Shown here in pieces: positions 22,707-33,829 of a stretch of 64,000 nt of DNA. Both the position numbers and the translations under genes were made by a program. Source of the stretch: Gnetum montanum (Eukaryota > Streptophyta > Gnetopsida > Gnetales > Gnetaceae); contig MNCI01016282.1 in NCBI GenBank assembly GCA_015680685.1, positions 29,179 through 93,178 on the forward strand, read 5' to 3'. The notes below the pieces were generated by a model that was given only the letters and a program-made list of their open reading frames with translations, made no database searches and was not told the DNA's origin. Every line of letters begins with the position of its first letter. The stretch's first letter is position 1.

Positions 22707-23747
22707 TTAGATGATTACAATTTTCCTAGGATAAATGCTAGGCAAAAATTTGAAACCAAAAAAATCCCAAAAAATAATGAAAAAAGAGAAATTTGGATTA
22801 TCAATCAAATTACATTACAAAACTATAGTTTTGATGATCTCAAAACACAATTATTACAATTTGCTAGCGATGATCCCACAACATTCCGACACAAGAAACA
22901 ACATTGGTGTCGAATCGAATTAAAAGAAGGAGTAAAAGTCAAATCCACCGCTCAACATATAGGGATGTCCCCTAATCTCTGAAAAGAATGCAAAACCAAA
23001 ATTCAAGAATATTTACAAAGGCAACTAATTCGACCAAGTACCAGTATGTTTGCCTATGCAGCATTCTTTGTAAACAAAAGAGCTAAATTAGTTTGAGGTA
23101 AAAAATAATTAGTGGTTAATTACAAACCCCTAAATGATAATATTAAGTCTGTCCAACATCCTATACCAAATAAGGATGATTTATTCCAACGATTGCCACA
23201 TACTAATCTGTATTCCAAGTTTGATTTGAAGTCAGGTTTCTGGCAAATCCAAGTCCAAGAAGAAGATCGTTGGAAAACATCATTCACTGTTCTGGGCGGA
23301 CTCTACAAGTGGAATGTTTTACCATTTGGTATAAAGACAGCTCCATCCATTTTCCAAAAAATGATGGATTCAATTTTCCACTCTTATCCATTTATCTTAG
23401 AATATATCGATGACATACTAATCCTTAGTAACTCTGTAAAAGAACATATAGAGTATTTAAATATTTTTTCTAATCTTGTTGATAAGAATGGTCTTGTCCT
23501 TTCTCCCACCAAAATGAAAATAGGACAATCACACATAGAATTCCTAGGATTAGAAATTTCAGCAAGAATCATACAGTTACAACCCCACATTGTACAAAGT
23601 ATAGAAAAATTTCTAAATGTCCTAAAAAATAAATTACAAATTCAACGATTCTTGGGTTGTATCAATTACATATTAGGTTTCTTTAAAAATCTTGCCCAAG
23701 AACAAGAAGTTCTTAATCAACTGTTACAAAAACATTCTCCTCCTTAG
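22707..23747 (+). pseudogene. Caulimovirid reverse transcriptase
   Basis: The best preserved gene in the window. An uninterrupted 211-codon stretch runs from 23,112 to 23,744. Landmarks in order are VNYKPLND (23,115), SKFDLKSGFWQIQ with the first catalytic Asp (about 23,217), NVLPFGIKTAPSIFQ (about 23,312), and the YIDD box, intact, at 23,403-23,414, followed by EFLGLEIS (about 23,538). The N-terminal part is in the same frame with stops near 22,980, 23,094 and 23,106. The sequence style is Caulimoviridae and not Ty3/gypsy. It would convert the pregenomic RNA to DNA. Confidence 0.92.
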
Positions 23748-24232
23748 AATGAACAATGCACCGAGGTTGTCAAAAGGATCAAAAAAACTTGATAGAATTT
23801 ACCACCATTATTTCTCCCAGGAGAAGGTAAATTCATTCTTGAAACAGATGCCTCTAAATTATTTTGGGAAGCCACACTAAAACAAGAACAAAACAATACC
23901 ATCATAATTTGCAGGTACACTTCTGGTAAGTTTAATGAAGTACAAAAAAGTACCATAGTTCTCATGAAGAATTATTAGCCATTGTTAAAGGTATTGAAAA
24001 ATTTAGGTTATTCCTTCAACCACAAAGATTTATTGTTCGGAGTGATTTAAAACACTTTGACAAATATTTAGAATCTAGAAATCTATCCAAAGTGGCTCAT
24101 ACACGACTTATTCGATGGAGTTTTTTTTTAGCCAATTTTGAATTTGATAATGAATATCTTGAAGGGCATAAAAAATTTTTAGCTAATTTCCTCACTAGGG
24201 AATTCCAGTTCCCTAGTCCTACTAATGTTTGA
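23748..24232 (+). pseudogene. Caulimovirid RNase H
   Basis: RNase H follows the reverse transcriptase directly. ETDAS with the first acidic residue is at about 23,838. A frameshift near 23,955 changes frame. Then HEELLAIVKGIEKF (about 23,963), VRSDLKHF (about 24,037) and LEGHKKFLANFLTRE (about 24,159) follow, up to the stop at 24,230. The last catalytic Asp position reads Asn (LANFL). Two stops near 23,790 and one at 23,745 add to the damage. It would degrade the RNA template during DNA synthesis. Confidence 0.85.
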
Positions 24233-25180
24233 AGTTTGTACAGATTTTCTACGAGGCGAAGGATGGACTCTTCATTCTTTTAGGCATTTACGTCCTTGTA
24301 CAACTCATGAAATATTTCTTAGTTTTCTGTAGTATTTTGTTGAGACCACAGATTCCAACATAGTTGGGAAGAGTTTTGCTCATTAACTAAAACACACTAG
24401 CCTAATTCCTCTATTATCCAAAGAGTTTTTATCGCTTATTCTGTTTCATCTATCCGAACCACTAGGACTGCTATTCCTCCTCCCTATATCCATCTAGCCA
24501 CCAATGTCAAAATAAGTCATCTAGACTTTGAAACATGGTATAATAATGATTGTCTCAATTGGCCATACTATCAAACTAATGATTTCCATACGTACCCAAT
24601 TGAGTTTAATCCACAGTCCATGCCATCCATTGATTCCACTATGTTCTAGTCATGGTGGGCATGCTTTGGTCATGCCCCTATCCATCTTCCTGATAATTAC
24701 CCAGGGTATCTTAGAGCATGCCTGGCTGAACATCATGGTGATTTCGCATTTTACGATAGTGCTACTACTGTTTCCTGGCATTTTGTGCATATGGCCTTCA
24801 GTCCTATGTATTTTTTAGCCACATGCATGACCAAAATAACTGACTAGCAGAACACATGGGGCCAAGCATTCTATTAATATGTGTATATGGCCCATTCTTA
24901 TGACATCCAGAATCATTGTCATGTCAACTTCAAAGTGCCCTACACACTAGAATTGTACTAACAAGATCACTGTATCAACGAATATCGCTCTGTAGGAGGA
25001 AAAGAAGTCAAAATCTATCTAGTTGGAACCCACTCAGAGGGATCCTATGCCAGTACAAGTAGCACACCTTCAAATTCTCCAGGGCATCATAATTATACTT
25101 CAGATGATTTTCATAACAGGGTAGTCGATTCAGAAGGAGAAGATGTCAACTTCAATCCAAACAGTCCTCCATCACACTAA
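24233..25180 (+). pseudogene. Unassigned coding tail of the caulimovirid
   Basis: Not recognised. After the RNase H stop, coding-like sequence continues through one frameshift (about 24,360). From 24,422 to the TAA at 25,178 one frame stays readable, with only four stops (about 24,650, 24,845, 24,875 and 24,959). The N-terminal part is aromatic-rich (LDFETWYNNDCLNWPYY, about 24,521; WHFVHMAFSPMYF near 24,776). The C-terminal 50 codons are Ser/Pro/Asp-rich and acidic (SSTPSNSPGHHNY near 25,050). Its position matches that of ORF6 in caulimoviruses, but I see no transactivator motif. It may be the C-terminus of the polyprotein or a separate second ORF. Confidence 0.55.
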
Positions 25181-25276
25181 AAACGTTGTCTTCCATAAGA
25201 TCAATAATGCTGCTCTGAATCTCTAAAACTAGATCATCTTGACTGATAGCCATTTTCTTAAGATGGTTATCACTTG

Positions 25277-25284
25277 TATAAATA
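25277..25284 (+). promoter_or_regulatory. Caulimovirid promoter TATA box
   Basis: TATAAATA in CTTGTATAAATAGCAGTG, about 100 bases after the last coding stop and about 300 bases before the right end of the viral copy. In this family the pregenomic RNA promoter lies just upstream of the leader and primer site, and the circular order here agrees. A 16-base direct repeat (25,332-25,347 and 25,356-25,371) lies in the leader that follows. Confidence 0.65.
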
Positions 25285-25582
25285 GCAGTGTGACATAGTA
25301 ATAGAATATACAATAATAGATAGCAAGTTTGAGTATGAGTTTGTAAGCTTCTGCAAGTATGAGTTTGTAAGGAGAAGATATCAGTTTCTTGATGCTCCCT
25401 TCTTAGAAACTAAGCATTCTCTCCTCTACTGAAAGAGAGATCGTTCTTTGATGTGTCTTGCTCAAGAATAAGCATTCCTTTCAGTCTTTGTAATCCTGTT
25501 ATGTGAACAATAATATGGTATGTGTTTTCATATCTCTGTGTTATTACATGTGCATGAACATTTGCATTATCACTGTGTTTGC

Positions 25583-27018
25583 CACTCATCAACCTTTTTC
25601 TTGCCAATCGCCTACCAAAGCCAAGTGCAAAAGCCAACCCTTAGAATGTTAATTACTAGGGTATTTATAGATCCATGGTTGGAGGAGAGACATAATTTGG
25701 ATGCCACATGTCCTGCGTTCCATGTAGCACAATTGTGAATGTGTCACGTTGATGTGCTATGCTCAAAGTATTATTCCCAATGGTGCTACGCTCTACAAGA
25801 CAAGAATAGGAACTGAAAATCTACCAAACGGTGATCATATTGCCCAAACTACATGTGCCAAAGTCTAAAGAACTACCACGTACTTACAAAAATTCCTAGA
25901 ACAAGTGCAAATTGGAGCTTATGCTCTAGGACTACGTCTTCCATCCTCTTCCAAGTAGGATTAAGCGTAGGGACAACTTTGGGGACCAATAGGGGAGGCA
26001 AAAACAAGGAAAATTGCTGATTACCAAAGAGATGCCAAAGTAGGAATGAAGGTTGATGACAAGCTCTGGGAACTTTTGGGGGCATTCAGTAGCTTTTTCT
26101 AAGTGTTACACTATCTACACTATCCATTGTAATGAAGCATAGCATGAACACTTAGAGAAAATTTGTAGTTTTGGCCTACTACACTGTCTATGCTACACAG
26201 TGTAGTAGAGCGTAACACCCCATTTTCCAATGAATTTCATTAAAACTGAAAACACCACTATGACATTCAGTAAGGAAAGCACCTTTAGCGACTAGAAACT
26301 ACACTTTTCATGTCAAAAGAGCTTGATACCTCTTCATTTCATACTTTGGAAATTTTTTGACTGTGGCACCTCTGCTACGCTATCTACGCTATGTAGCGTA
26401 GCACAGCGTAACATCTAATTTTGAATGAATTTTGATCAAACTTGCAATGCTTTGCCATGGGACACTAATCATGCTCCAAGGATGAAGTGGGATAGGCAAT
26501 CTTGGAGGTCAAAGAATTACCAAATGCACCTTCCATGTTTGATCCAGCACTTAGGAAAATTTTAGTCCCACATGGCATGTTACGCTATCTACGTTGTGCA
26601 GCATAGCAGAGCATAGCAAGTCCAAAGATAGAAAATTTGCTAAACTGTTTAGTTCATCCTAAGCATTTTTGACACCTCCTAGCCCATCACTTTGGTGGAC
26701 CAGAAACCAAGACATGTGTCAAGCTGGGTGAGCTAGAGAGTGTAGCAAGCTTGATGCCCCGAAAGATAGAAAATTTGTTGAACTATTTAGTCCATCCTCA
26801 ATGCCTTTTTGTGCAAACTAGCCTTGGAAATGGGTTCTACGCTAACTGTGCTGAGGAGCATAGCAAATAGACTTAGAAAAAATGTTACATACGTTAGGAC
26901 TTCCAAGGTGCCATGCTATCTACGTGGCATAACATGACATCATGCTTAGAGAAATTTTGCCCAAGTTTCAATGCTCTAATGCTAAGACACGAGAGCTCGA
27001 AATTAGTGGTGTTTCACA
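25583..27018 (-). repeat. 5' LTR of element B, U3 and R side part
   Basis: The rest of the minus-strand LTR that ends at 18,386. It begins TGTGAAACACC at 27,018. It matches element C 6217-7757: an upstream block near 25,880-26,080, the TATA box (TATTTATA on the plus strand at 25,662-25,669) and the following AGGGTTGGCTTTT. Palindromic GCTACGCTA/TAGCGTAGC motifs occur near 26,170, 26,374, 26,580 and 26,830. Together the two parts total about 1.94 kb, close to the intact 1963-base copy. AGGTC beyond 27,018 would be the target site. Confidence 0.75.
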
Positions 27019-27059
27019 AGGTCCTCATTTTCTTTCTCTTTCATCCTAGGATCTTGGAT

Positions 27060-29700
27060 AGTCTAGGTGAGTTCACCTAGAGTTGATGTTGTTGAAACAT
27101 TGCAAGGATAAGATGAAGTTGAAAATAATTCATGGGTGTTGACAAACTTGGTTGTGAAATGAGTGAGTTTGATATCAAATATTTTTATGATATTTTTGAG
27201 CTCATGGTAATCTACCATTATTTTAGTCAAATTTTGAACAATATCTCTTTGGTTAATGAACTTTTCCTTAATAACCATAAGCTTCACATTAGCAATCTAT
27301 AACTTCTAAAGTGCTTCACAGTGGAGCTTATGCTTACTCTAATACTACACGTATGAGGTAGTCACTTATTTCTCCAACTCACTTTTAGATTAGCTAGTAG
27401 TTAAAATTGCAACATTATTGTAGCGTAAGTTGACAAGCTTTATGTACTACATCATCTTATCAATCTATAGCTCCTTCACTTTGATTTCTCTCGATTAATG
27501 ATGTTGATGCCATCTTAGACTAGTTGAAAACTAGGATATGGAAGTTGCTAGAAGACTTCATTGAGTTTGTTCTTTTTCAATTGGATCTCCTTTTTATTTA
27601 TTTATTTTTTAGGCCCGCCTATTTTCTATAATGATTCTTAATTTATTTATAGTCAATGATCTCATTTTTTTACATTGTGATCTCAATCACTAATTTTTTC
27701 CTAATATCTCATACTTTCTCCAATGAGAGATTCTTGTTCTCAACTACTAATTTACATACATCTACATTAACTTGGACTAATTTCTCTTGAAAATGCTAAG
27801 ATAATCTTCAAGTTGATTCTTATCATGTTTAATATTCTACAACTTTCTATTTTCAATAACAAGACCTCCATTCTCTTTCATTAATAAGGTGATCTTCTTG
27901 TTTAATGCATTAACCATGGCTTCATATAAGAAGGCATTCCATATGGATTCTATTTTTTTAATCTCTAGCTACTAATGTTTAGCCTTCAACTAATTGAATG
28001 CTTCATCTCTAGTTAGGATAATTTGGTTGATGGTAGGGTCAAATAACTGGGCATGGAGTTGCACCACATCATCTCATAATTGTAGGTTTACCAACTTAAC
28101 CTACTATAATTGGGTCTTAACAATGGTCAAACTTCCCTTCATTGTAATGAGTTCATAGTAGATTATAGTAATATCTTCATGTATGTTGCATATATTTGAA
28201 ATTATTAGGCTAGCTCCCATTAATCTTTCCAAGACCTTCTTGTGTTGGGCTACACTCATCTTTGTTTTCTTTAATTCTATCCTTACACATGTTTGGATTT
28301 CTATCATTATAGTGAAATCTAAAATTGGAACCACATGGATATTTAAGTCCTCTCATATTCTATTTGCTATCATCTCTACAACAATCTCTTACCCTTAATG
28401 TGGCATGATTAGTGTGATTACTTCATTCCCTTACTCTTGTATAATGAAGAAGGATGCAACATTACCAGATATCTTAGGATGTGGCTTAGTGGAAATGTGA
28501 CTACTATAGCTCCTATTGTAGGGTTCATTTGAACTATGGCATTTCTTCTTTAGGTCATAAGTAAACTTGATAAATCATTCTAATACTATCTTACTTTTCA
28601 AGAAACTTCTTTTAATTGGTTTATTATAGGAAAATAATCTTCATTTTTTCTTACAAGTACTTGATGACTTGAGATTGGTGCACTCAAACTTATGCTAGCA
28701 CTTATAGTCTCAACTATTAACCTAATTTTTTTTGTGGTAGTAACTCTTCTTAAAGCCTTACAGGAGGCTTATTATTTATTATCTTTTTCCATGATGTTGT
28801 GGTTATCCTACGAAGGACATTATTCTTATAATAAGAAATCCCTTCCCTTCAATAGAGTTCTCGAATTAGGTACAGGAAGGAGAGTGTCTTCCTATCTTTC
28901 TCATTATTTTTAAAATGCTTCTTGATCTCTAAGAAGATTCCTTATGGTAGGTTAATTAGAAATTTCATATTGAGAGCTTCACATGCCCTTACAAAAATAA
29001 ATGTGACCTTACTAGACCATACCATGGGATTGATATGATATAAAATGAACTTGAAATAAATTCTTTTTACTTGAATGAGTGCATCATATTCTACCTTATC
29101 AACTCCATAGGCTTTCTACATCCATTCCTTATTTGCCTTAATGTTTGATTGGATTGATACTTTAGCAATTTTTGTCTCCACATTGGAAATTCTCAAGGCC
29201 TCTATAATTATATTACTATAGTAGAAAATGATAATATCCATGATTTTTACTATTAAATCCTTTTGATGATTTCCCCAAAAGAGATATGTTTCTGATGGAT
29301 ACAACTCTCAATTAGTAGAGATAGTGGAATAGATAGAAGATACCTGTAACTACTCATAGATCTCTTGGGGCATAAATTTCAAGACAAGTCCAAATCTAGA
29401 TTCTTGTAGAATAGCACTCTATATTTCTTTTGTCCTAATTTTCTACAAGAATTCCTTCATGAGGATCATCTCTAGATTGAGTGGTGGTTGAGATGCCTCA
29501 TGCTTCATCGATTGAACTATATGTGCTATGGAAATCTACCTAATAGATTCTATTTCGTAATCCTCTATCAAGGGTCCTATTATATGGGTTAGTTATTATT
29601 CTTCTTCTTATCCATGTTCACATCCTTGTGTACCTCTTAGTCTTTTTTTCCTTCATTGTAACACATTTTAGTATCATCTACAAGTAGATTGATGATTAAT
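27060..29700 (-). pseudogene. Decayed minus-strand coding region of unknown function
   Basis: I do not recognise this gene. Minus-strand frames give protein-like stretches over 2.6 kb, broken by many stops and shifts. The upstream part (29,330-28,920) contains YPSETYLFWG, YGVDKVEYDALIQVKR and FIFVRACEALNMKF. The downstream part (about 28,330-27,060) is rich in Lys, Glu, Leu and Ile with helix-forming spacing, such as ELKNIIKIFDIKLTHF near 27,210, suggesting coiled coils. A globular domain followed by coiled coils recalls the plus-strand ORF at 10,480-13,620, and both could belong to the antisense or accessory ORF class of plant LTR elements. That link is a guess. Confidence 0.35.
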
Positions 29701-32700
29701 AATTATATTCCAAGATACCTTACCCTTAATCAACCTCTATGTTAACTCTCTTTCAAAAAATGTTCATCTCTAAGACCTTGGTGATTACATTTTGATGTTT
29801 TAAAGTTCCTAAGGTAGCTAAATTTTCTTAATTCTTAATTAATTTTGATTAAATTTAATTTTTTTTCCATTTATCGTAGAATTTTAAAATTTGAAGGTAT
29901 TTGAAGGTTTCTAATTTACAGTTTGATTACCCCACAACATAGAGCTTAAATTTGAGGGCTTGTAGGGTTTTGTACCATTTGAATCAAAGGACTAAATTGT
30001 AACATGGCTCATAGAAAGTCTTAGGCTTTGAGAAATTCCAAAACCTTCCTATTGTTTTGAAGAATAGTGATAAAATTTTCCCAATGGTGTGCACATATAT
30101 ATAGTTTTTATGCACTACATTGACATTGACGCATTAATGATGTTATGTTGATACAGCAACATCAATGCATGTATTCAAAGTAATTTTCTTTGAATTTTCT
30201 TGATTTTTGAATGATATTTTTGAAATTTTTGAAAAGGTTTGTATCATAAAAATATTAAGTAGTTGATTATGAGAATTGTAAGACTTAGTAAAGGTTTGAA
30301 ATAGTAATTTAGATGTAACTAAAAGCTTTGGAATTGGTTGTAATTTTAAGATTTTTGAGATTTTTTAAGAACACAAGTTTTAAAAAATCAAGAAGTGGTT
30401 AACTAACAATGCATGAATTAGACAACCATGTCATGAGGCTTGGAATGTGTGAGGATGGTTCTTAAAAAATATCTCCAAAAGTTATAGAACTAAATCCTCC
30501 TTAACAAAATCTCCTGCCTATGATGCCATTGTATAACCATCTCATGAAGTATCTATGGGTACTTAGAAAATCAAATGGTAATATGATTCTTGCTTCAATA
30601 CACATGAAAATAACATTCCTAGAATCTTACACTATACTAAATAAAATAATTAATTCATAGGTACACATAGTAGTGAGATGAAATGGAGTAAAAGAGATTC
30701 TAGATGTGTAACATAAGGTCCATCAACATGTTTTTAATGGATCCTACATGTTAGGGCATGATTAAAATAATCAATGATGCCTATTAGTTGGAAGTCCAAA
30801 CTAAGTCTATACCACTTGCAGTAACATCACATTACATCATAGTAGAATAACCAAGAGATGAACTTGCCATCATATAAAGAACAACAATACATCATAAAAA
30901 AGGATTGATAAACATACATTAGAGTTACTAGAGATAATTCATTAATCATGAGTACTTATGTTATGGACCTTGACCACTAGTTAGAGAAGAATTTTTTGGC
31001 ATGGTTCATATGCCTTTCCATTGATACCGTAAGAATAATTTCATTAGGTTTTAATTAATTATTTAATGTGTTACCCTTATCATATGACTATTTTTAGGCA
31101 TGGGCCACATTCCTTTCTAGCTTCATAAAAAAGGGACAATTTTGTGTAAATAATATTTTCCAAAATTAATTAGAAACATAAGTGGTAAAGTATAGTAGAA
31201 CCTAGGTGGAAGCCCAATTAATTAGCAAATTCCCTTGATTCCAAACCCTTATCTAATCCTCTTAGTCATTCTTTCCTTCCTCAAGGTATGTGATCATGGG
31301 TTACTTTTAGTTTTAAATGTGACAAGGATCACATTATTCTCATTGATAAGTACCTATTATGAATAGAAAATAAGGAATGTATGATGTAGTCTTCCTACTT
31401 TGTACAATTATTTCTTTAATAACTTTGATAACATTGGACATAATTCCAATAGTCAAGTTGGTTTCTAGACAAAAGCAATAATTTCATTATCAAAAATATT
31501 TTTAAAATAACTTAAAGAAGCTTCTAGGAATATTTTTACTTGTACTATACCAAGTATTAATAAATTTTAATAAATTTTTTCTAAGCCAAATTTGTCCTTA
31601 TCTTATAAGAACAATGTTTCTTAAGGTGCTTATTTTTCAAGTTGTAAAACTTGGGTTTGAGCTTAGGTGTAGCTACTCAAAAGAGCTTAGGATTTTGCTC
31701 ATCCAATGATCCTTCTAGAGCTTCACCTTGGTAGGATGAACATTAAGCCTCTAGATGATTATGCTTTATTATTCATTTATAATCCATCATTGTAGGACCC
31801 TGCACTATATTGTTATGCGTTTATTATGTGCAATTAGTTGCAATTGGGAATCCGAAGCATGAATAGCTAGTTATGATATCATAAGTAGTTAGATATATCA
31901 TGAAAATTTAGTTCATATGATTCTAATGATATTTATATATATGTATTTGAATTATGCAAACTAATCTTCTCGAGCATGTTACATTTTGTGACTAGCATGA
32001 ATGAAGGACATGGGGGCATAAGCAATGGTTTGGTATGTGCATATAACTTATGCTTAAGTTATTCAATTAAGTGTAATGATGATATGGTCATGTTGTAGAT
32101 GTCTAGTTATGCATTTGATGATATGGTTATGTTTTAGTTATTTTGTATTAGTTGGAGGTTTGATTAATTTTTAAGTTAGAGTACCTATGAGTCAATTATG
32201 AGTTTTGGATCCATGAGATATTATTTGTGGCATGTAAATTAGAATTGAACTTATAAATTGAATGCATAAAATAAAATAGGTTTACAATAATAATTTGATT
32301 TTATATAAAATATAACCATAAAAATAAATCATTTTTCTTTTCTTGATCATGCATTTCATGTTTTCATCCAAAGCCCTTATCTCTTTATCATTGTTGCAAT
32401 TCTTGATGGATCTCAGAGATTCTAGGATCCTTTAGAGCTAGTAGCAATATTGAGTGTCTTGATTCAAGCCTTGGTGGGATCAATATAGAGTTCATACAAC
32501 AACCATAGGTTGTGAGTATACAAATATCATAAATTATTACAATTATGTTAGGTTTGGTAGTGTTGTATTGCATGGGATCTATAGCACTAAGTGCTTATAT
32601 CAATAAGCATACTTGTGAACATGGGATTAGCTTTAGTCTAAGTAAGCTTATACATGTTGTGCTTGTATTACACTATTTTTGTAAATATGTTTGATTCTAA

Positions 32701-33829
32701 TGTATGTGAAAAATTAAGTTTATTATGACTTCAACAATCTAGGAATGATGTACATAGCATGGGTTCTTTATGAGCATTTGGTGGGTGGAGCTAACACAAG
32801 CAAGTGGACTAATTGGAGAATAGGCATCCTAGAGGTGGAATAAAATGATCTCACCTAGGATGCATTAGCAAGGATTCTATCTTAGACCTCATTCTAGAAG
32901 TGGAAGAGCATAGGTGTGATATATCCTATGGTTGTTATGAGATCTAGAAGAGCCACAAGTAGTACCTATAACCTACCCTCTAAAAGACTAATGGCTTTAA
33001 GTCAAAGGTTCACAAGCACTAGCACTAGTAGTGATAATAAAGAATAAGTAAAGAATGGTAGACATGATATTACTAAGTACTCATATGAATGAACACATAC
33101 TATATATCTAGTATGTATGTATCAACTGCCATAGGGATTGATGATTATATATTTCTTGGAGCACTATTTGCTATATTAGATTATGCACAGGTTATTCTAT
33201 GAGTTCAATTGATTAGGTTTTTATGTGAGTAATGATATGATTCTATCTAATTATGCATGGGTTTGGTTAATGGTACATGCATTAGATGACTAAGGCTTAG
33301 ATATGCATGGTCATATTCAAGTTCTAGAAAAGAAATAATATTTGGAATGATGTGTTAGAAATATTAGTTATGGTAGCATGTGCAAGTTTATAATTATATT
33401 ATGATTTAGTTTGGTATGAGTTGATGTGTATATGTGCATGCTTGTTGATTCACCTTATTAAAGGTTATTATTTCCCATTCTTATCCTCTAGTTCAAGGTA
33501 TATCAAGCATCTAATATATAAAATATAAAGGATTCTCACTTAGTTTATACTAACTATATTTTATGTAGGTGATGGAATCAGGAGTGTCAAAGTATCACAA
33601 AACCCAACTATCTTTGTACTATAATACACAAGCTCTTAGCATGTTCTCTAGAATCTAGTTCATCTAATTAGTTTGACCATCTATATCTAGATGATATGTT
33701 GAACTCATGTTTAGCCTCAAGTCCATCCTTACCTAAAATGCTCTCAAATCTCAAGGTTAATCAAGGATCTTGATTACTAATAATCTGTAATGCTACTCCA
33801 TGTAATCACACTATCTTCATAATAAATAA
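29701..33829. other. AT-rich stretch, nothing recognised
   Basis: Over 4 kb of AT-rich sequence with no open stretch longer than about 60 codons and no motif I can name. It probably contains the 3' part or LTR of the minus-strand element to its right, but I could not define ends or a partner copy in the window. Confidence 0.4.

Larger units (their letters stand above)
18891..25582 (+). mobile_element. Endogenous caulimovirid (pararetrovirus), near-complete copy
   Basis: A plus-strand copy of a plant pararetrovirus genome of about 6.7 kb, bracketed by the two halves of one LTR. In order it carries a tRNA-iMet-like primer site (18,969), movement-protein region, coat-protein region with a zinc knuckle, aspartic protease, reverse transcriptase and RNase H. 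An unassigned coding tail and a TATA promoter (25,277) follow. There is no integrase, as expected for Caulimoviridae. The coding part behaves as one long polyprotein with a handful of frameshifts and many point stops, the layout of petuvirus, florendovirus and gymnosperm endogenous groups rather than of multi-ORF caulimoviruses. Exact ends are inferred from where LTR homology stops, within perhaps 30 bases. Confidence 0.85.

Noticed and set aside
19134-24232. Ty3/gypsy element as the source of this polyprotein
   Set aside because: No integrase, iMet primer site without LTRs, movement-protein-like start and RT style all favour a caulimovirid.
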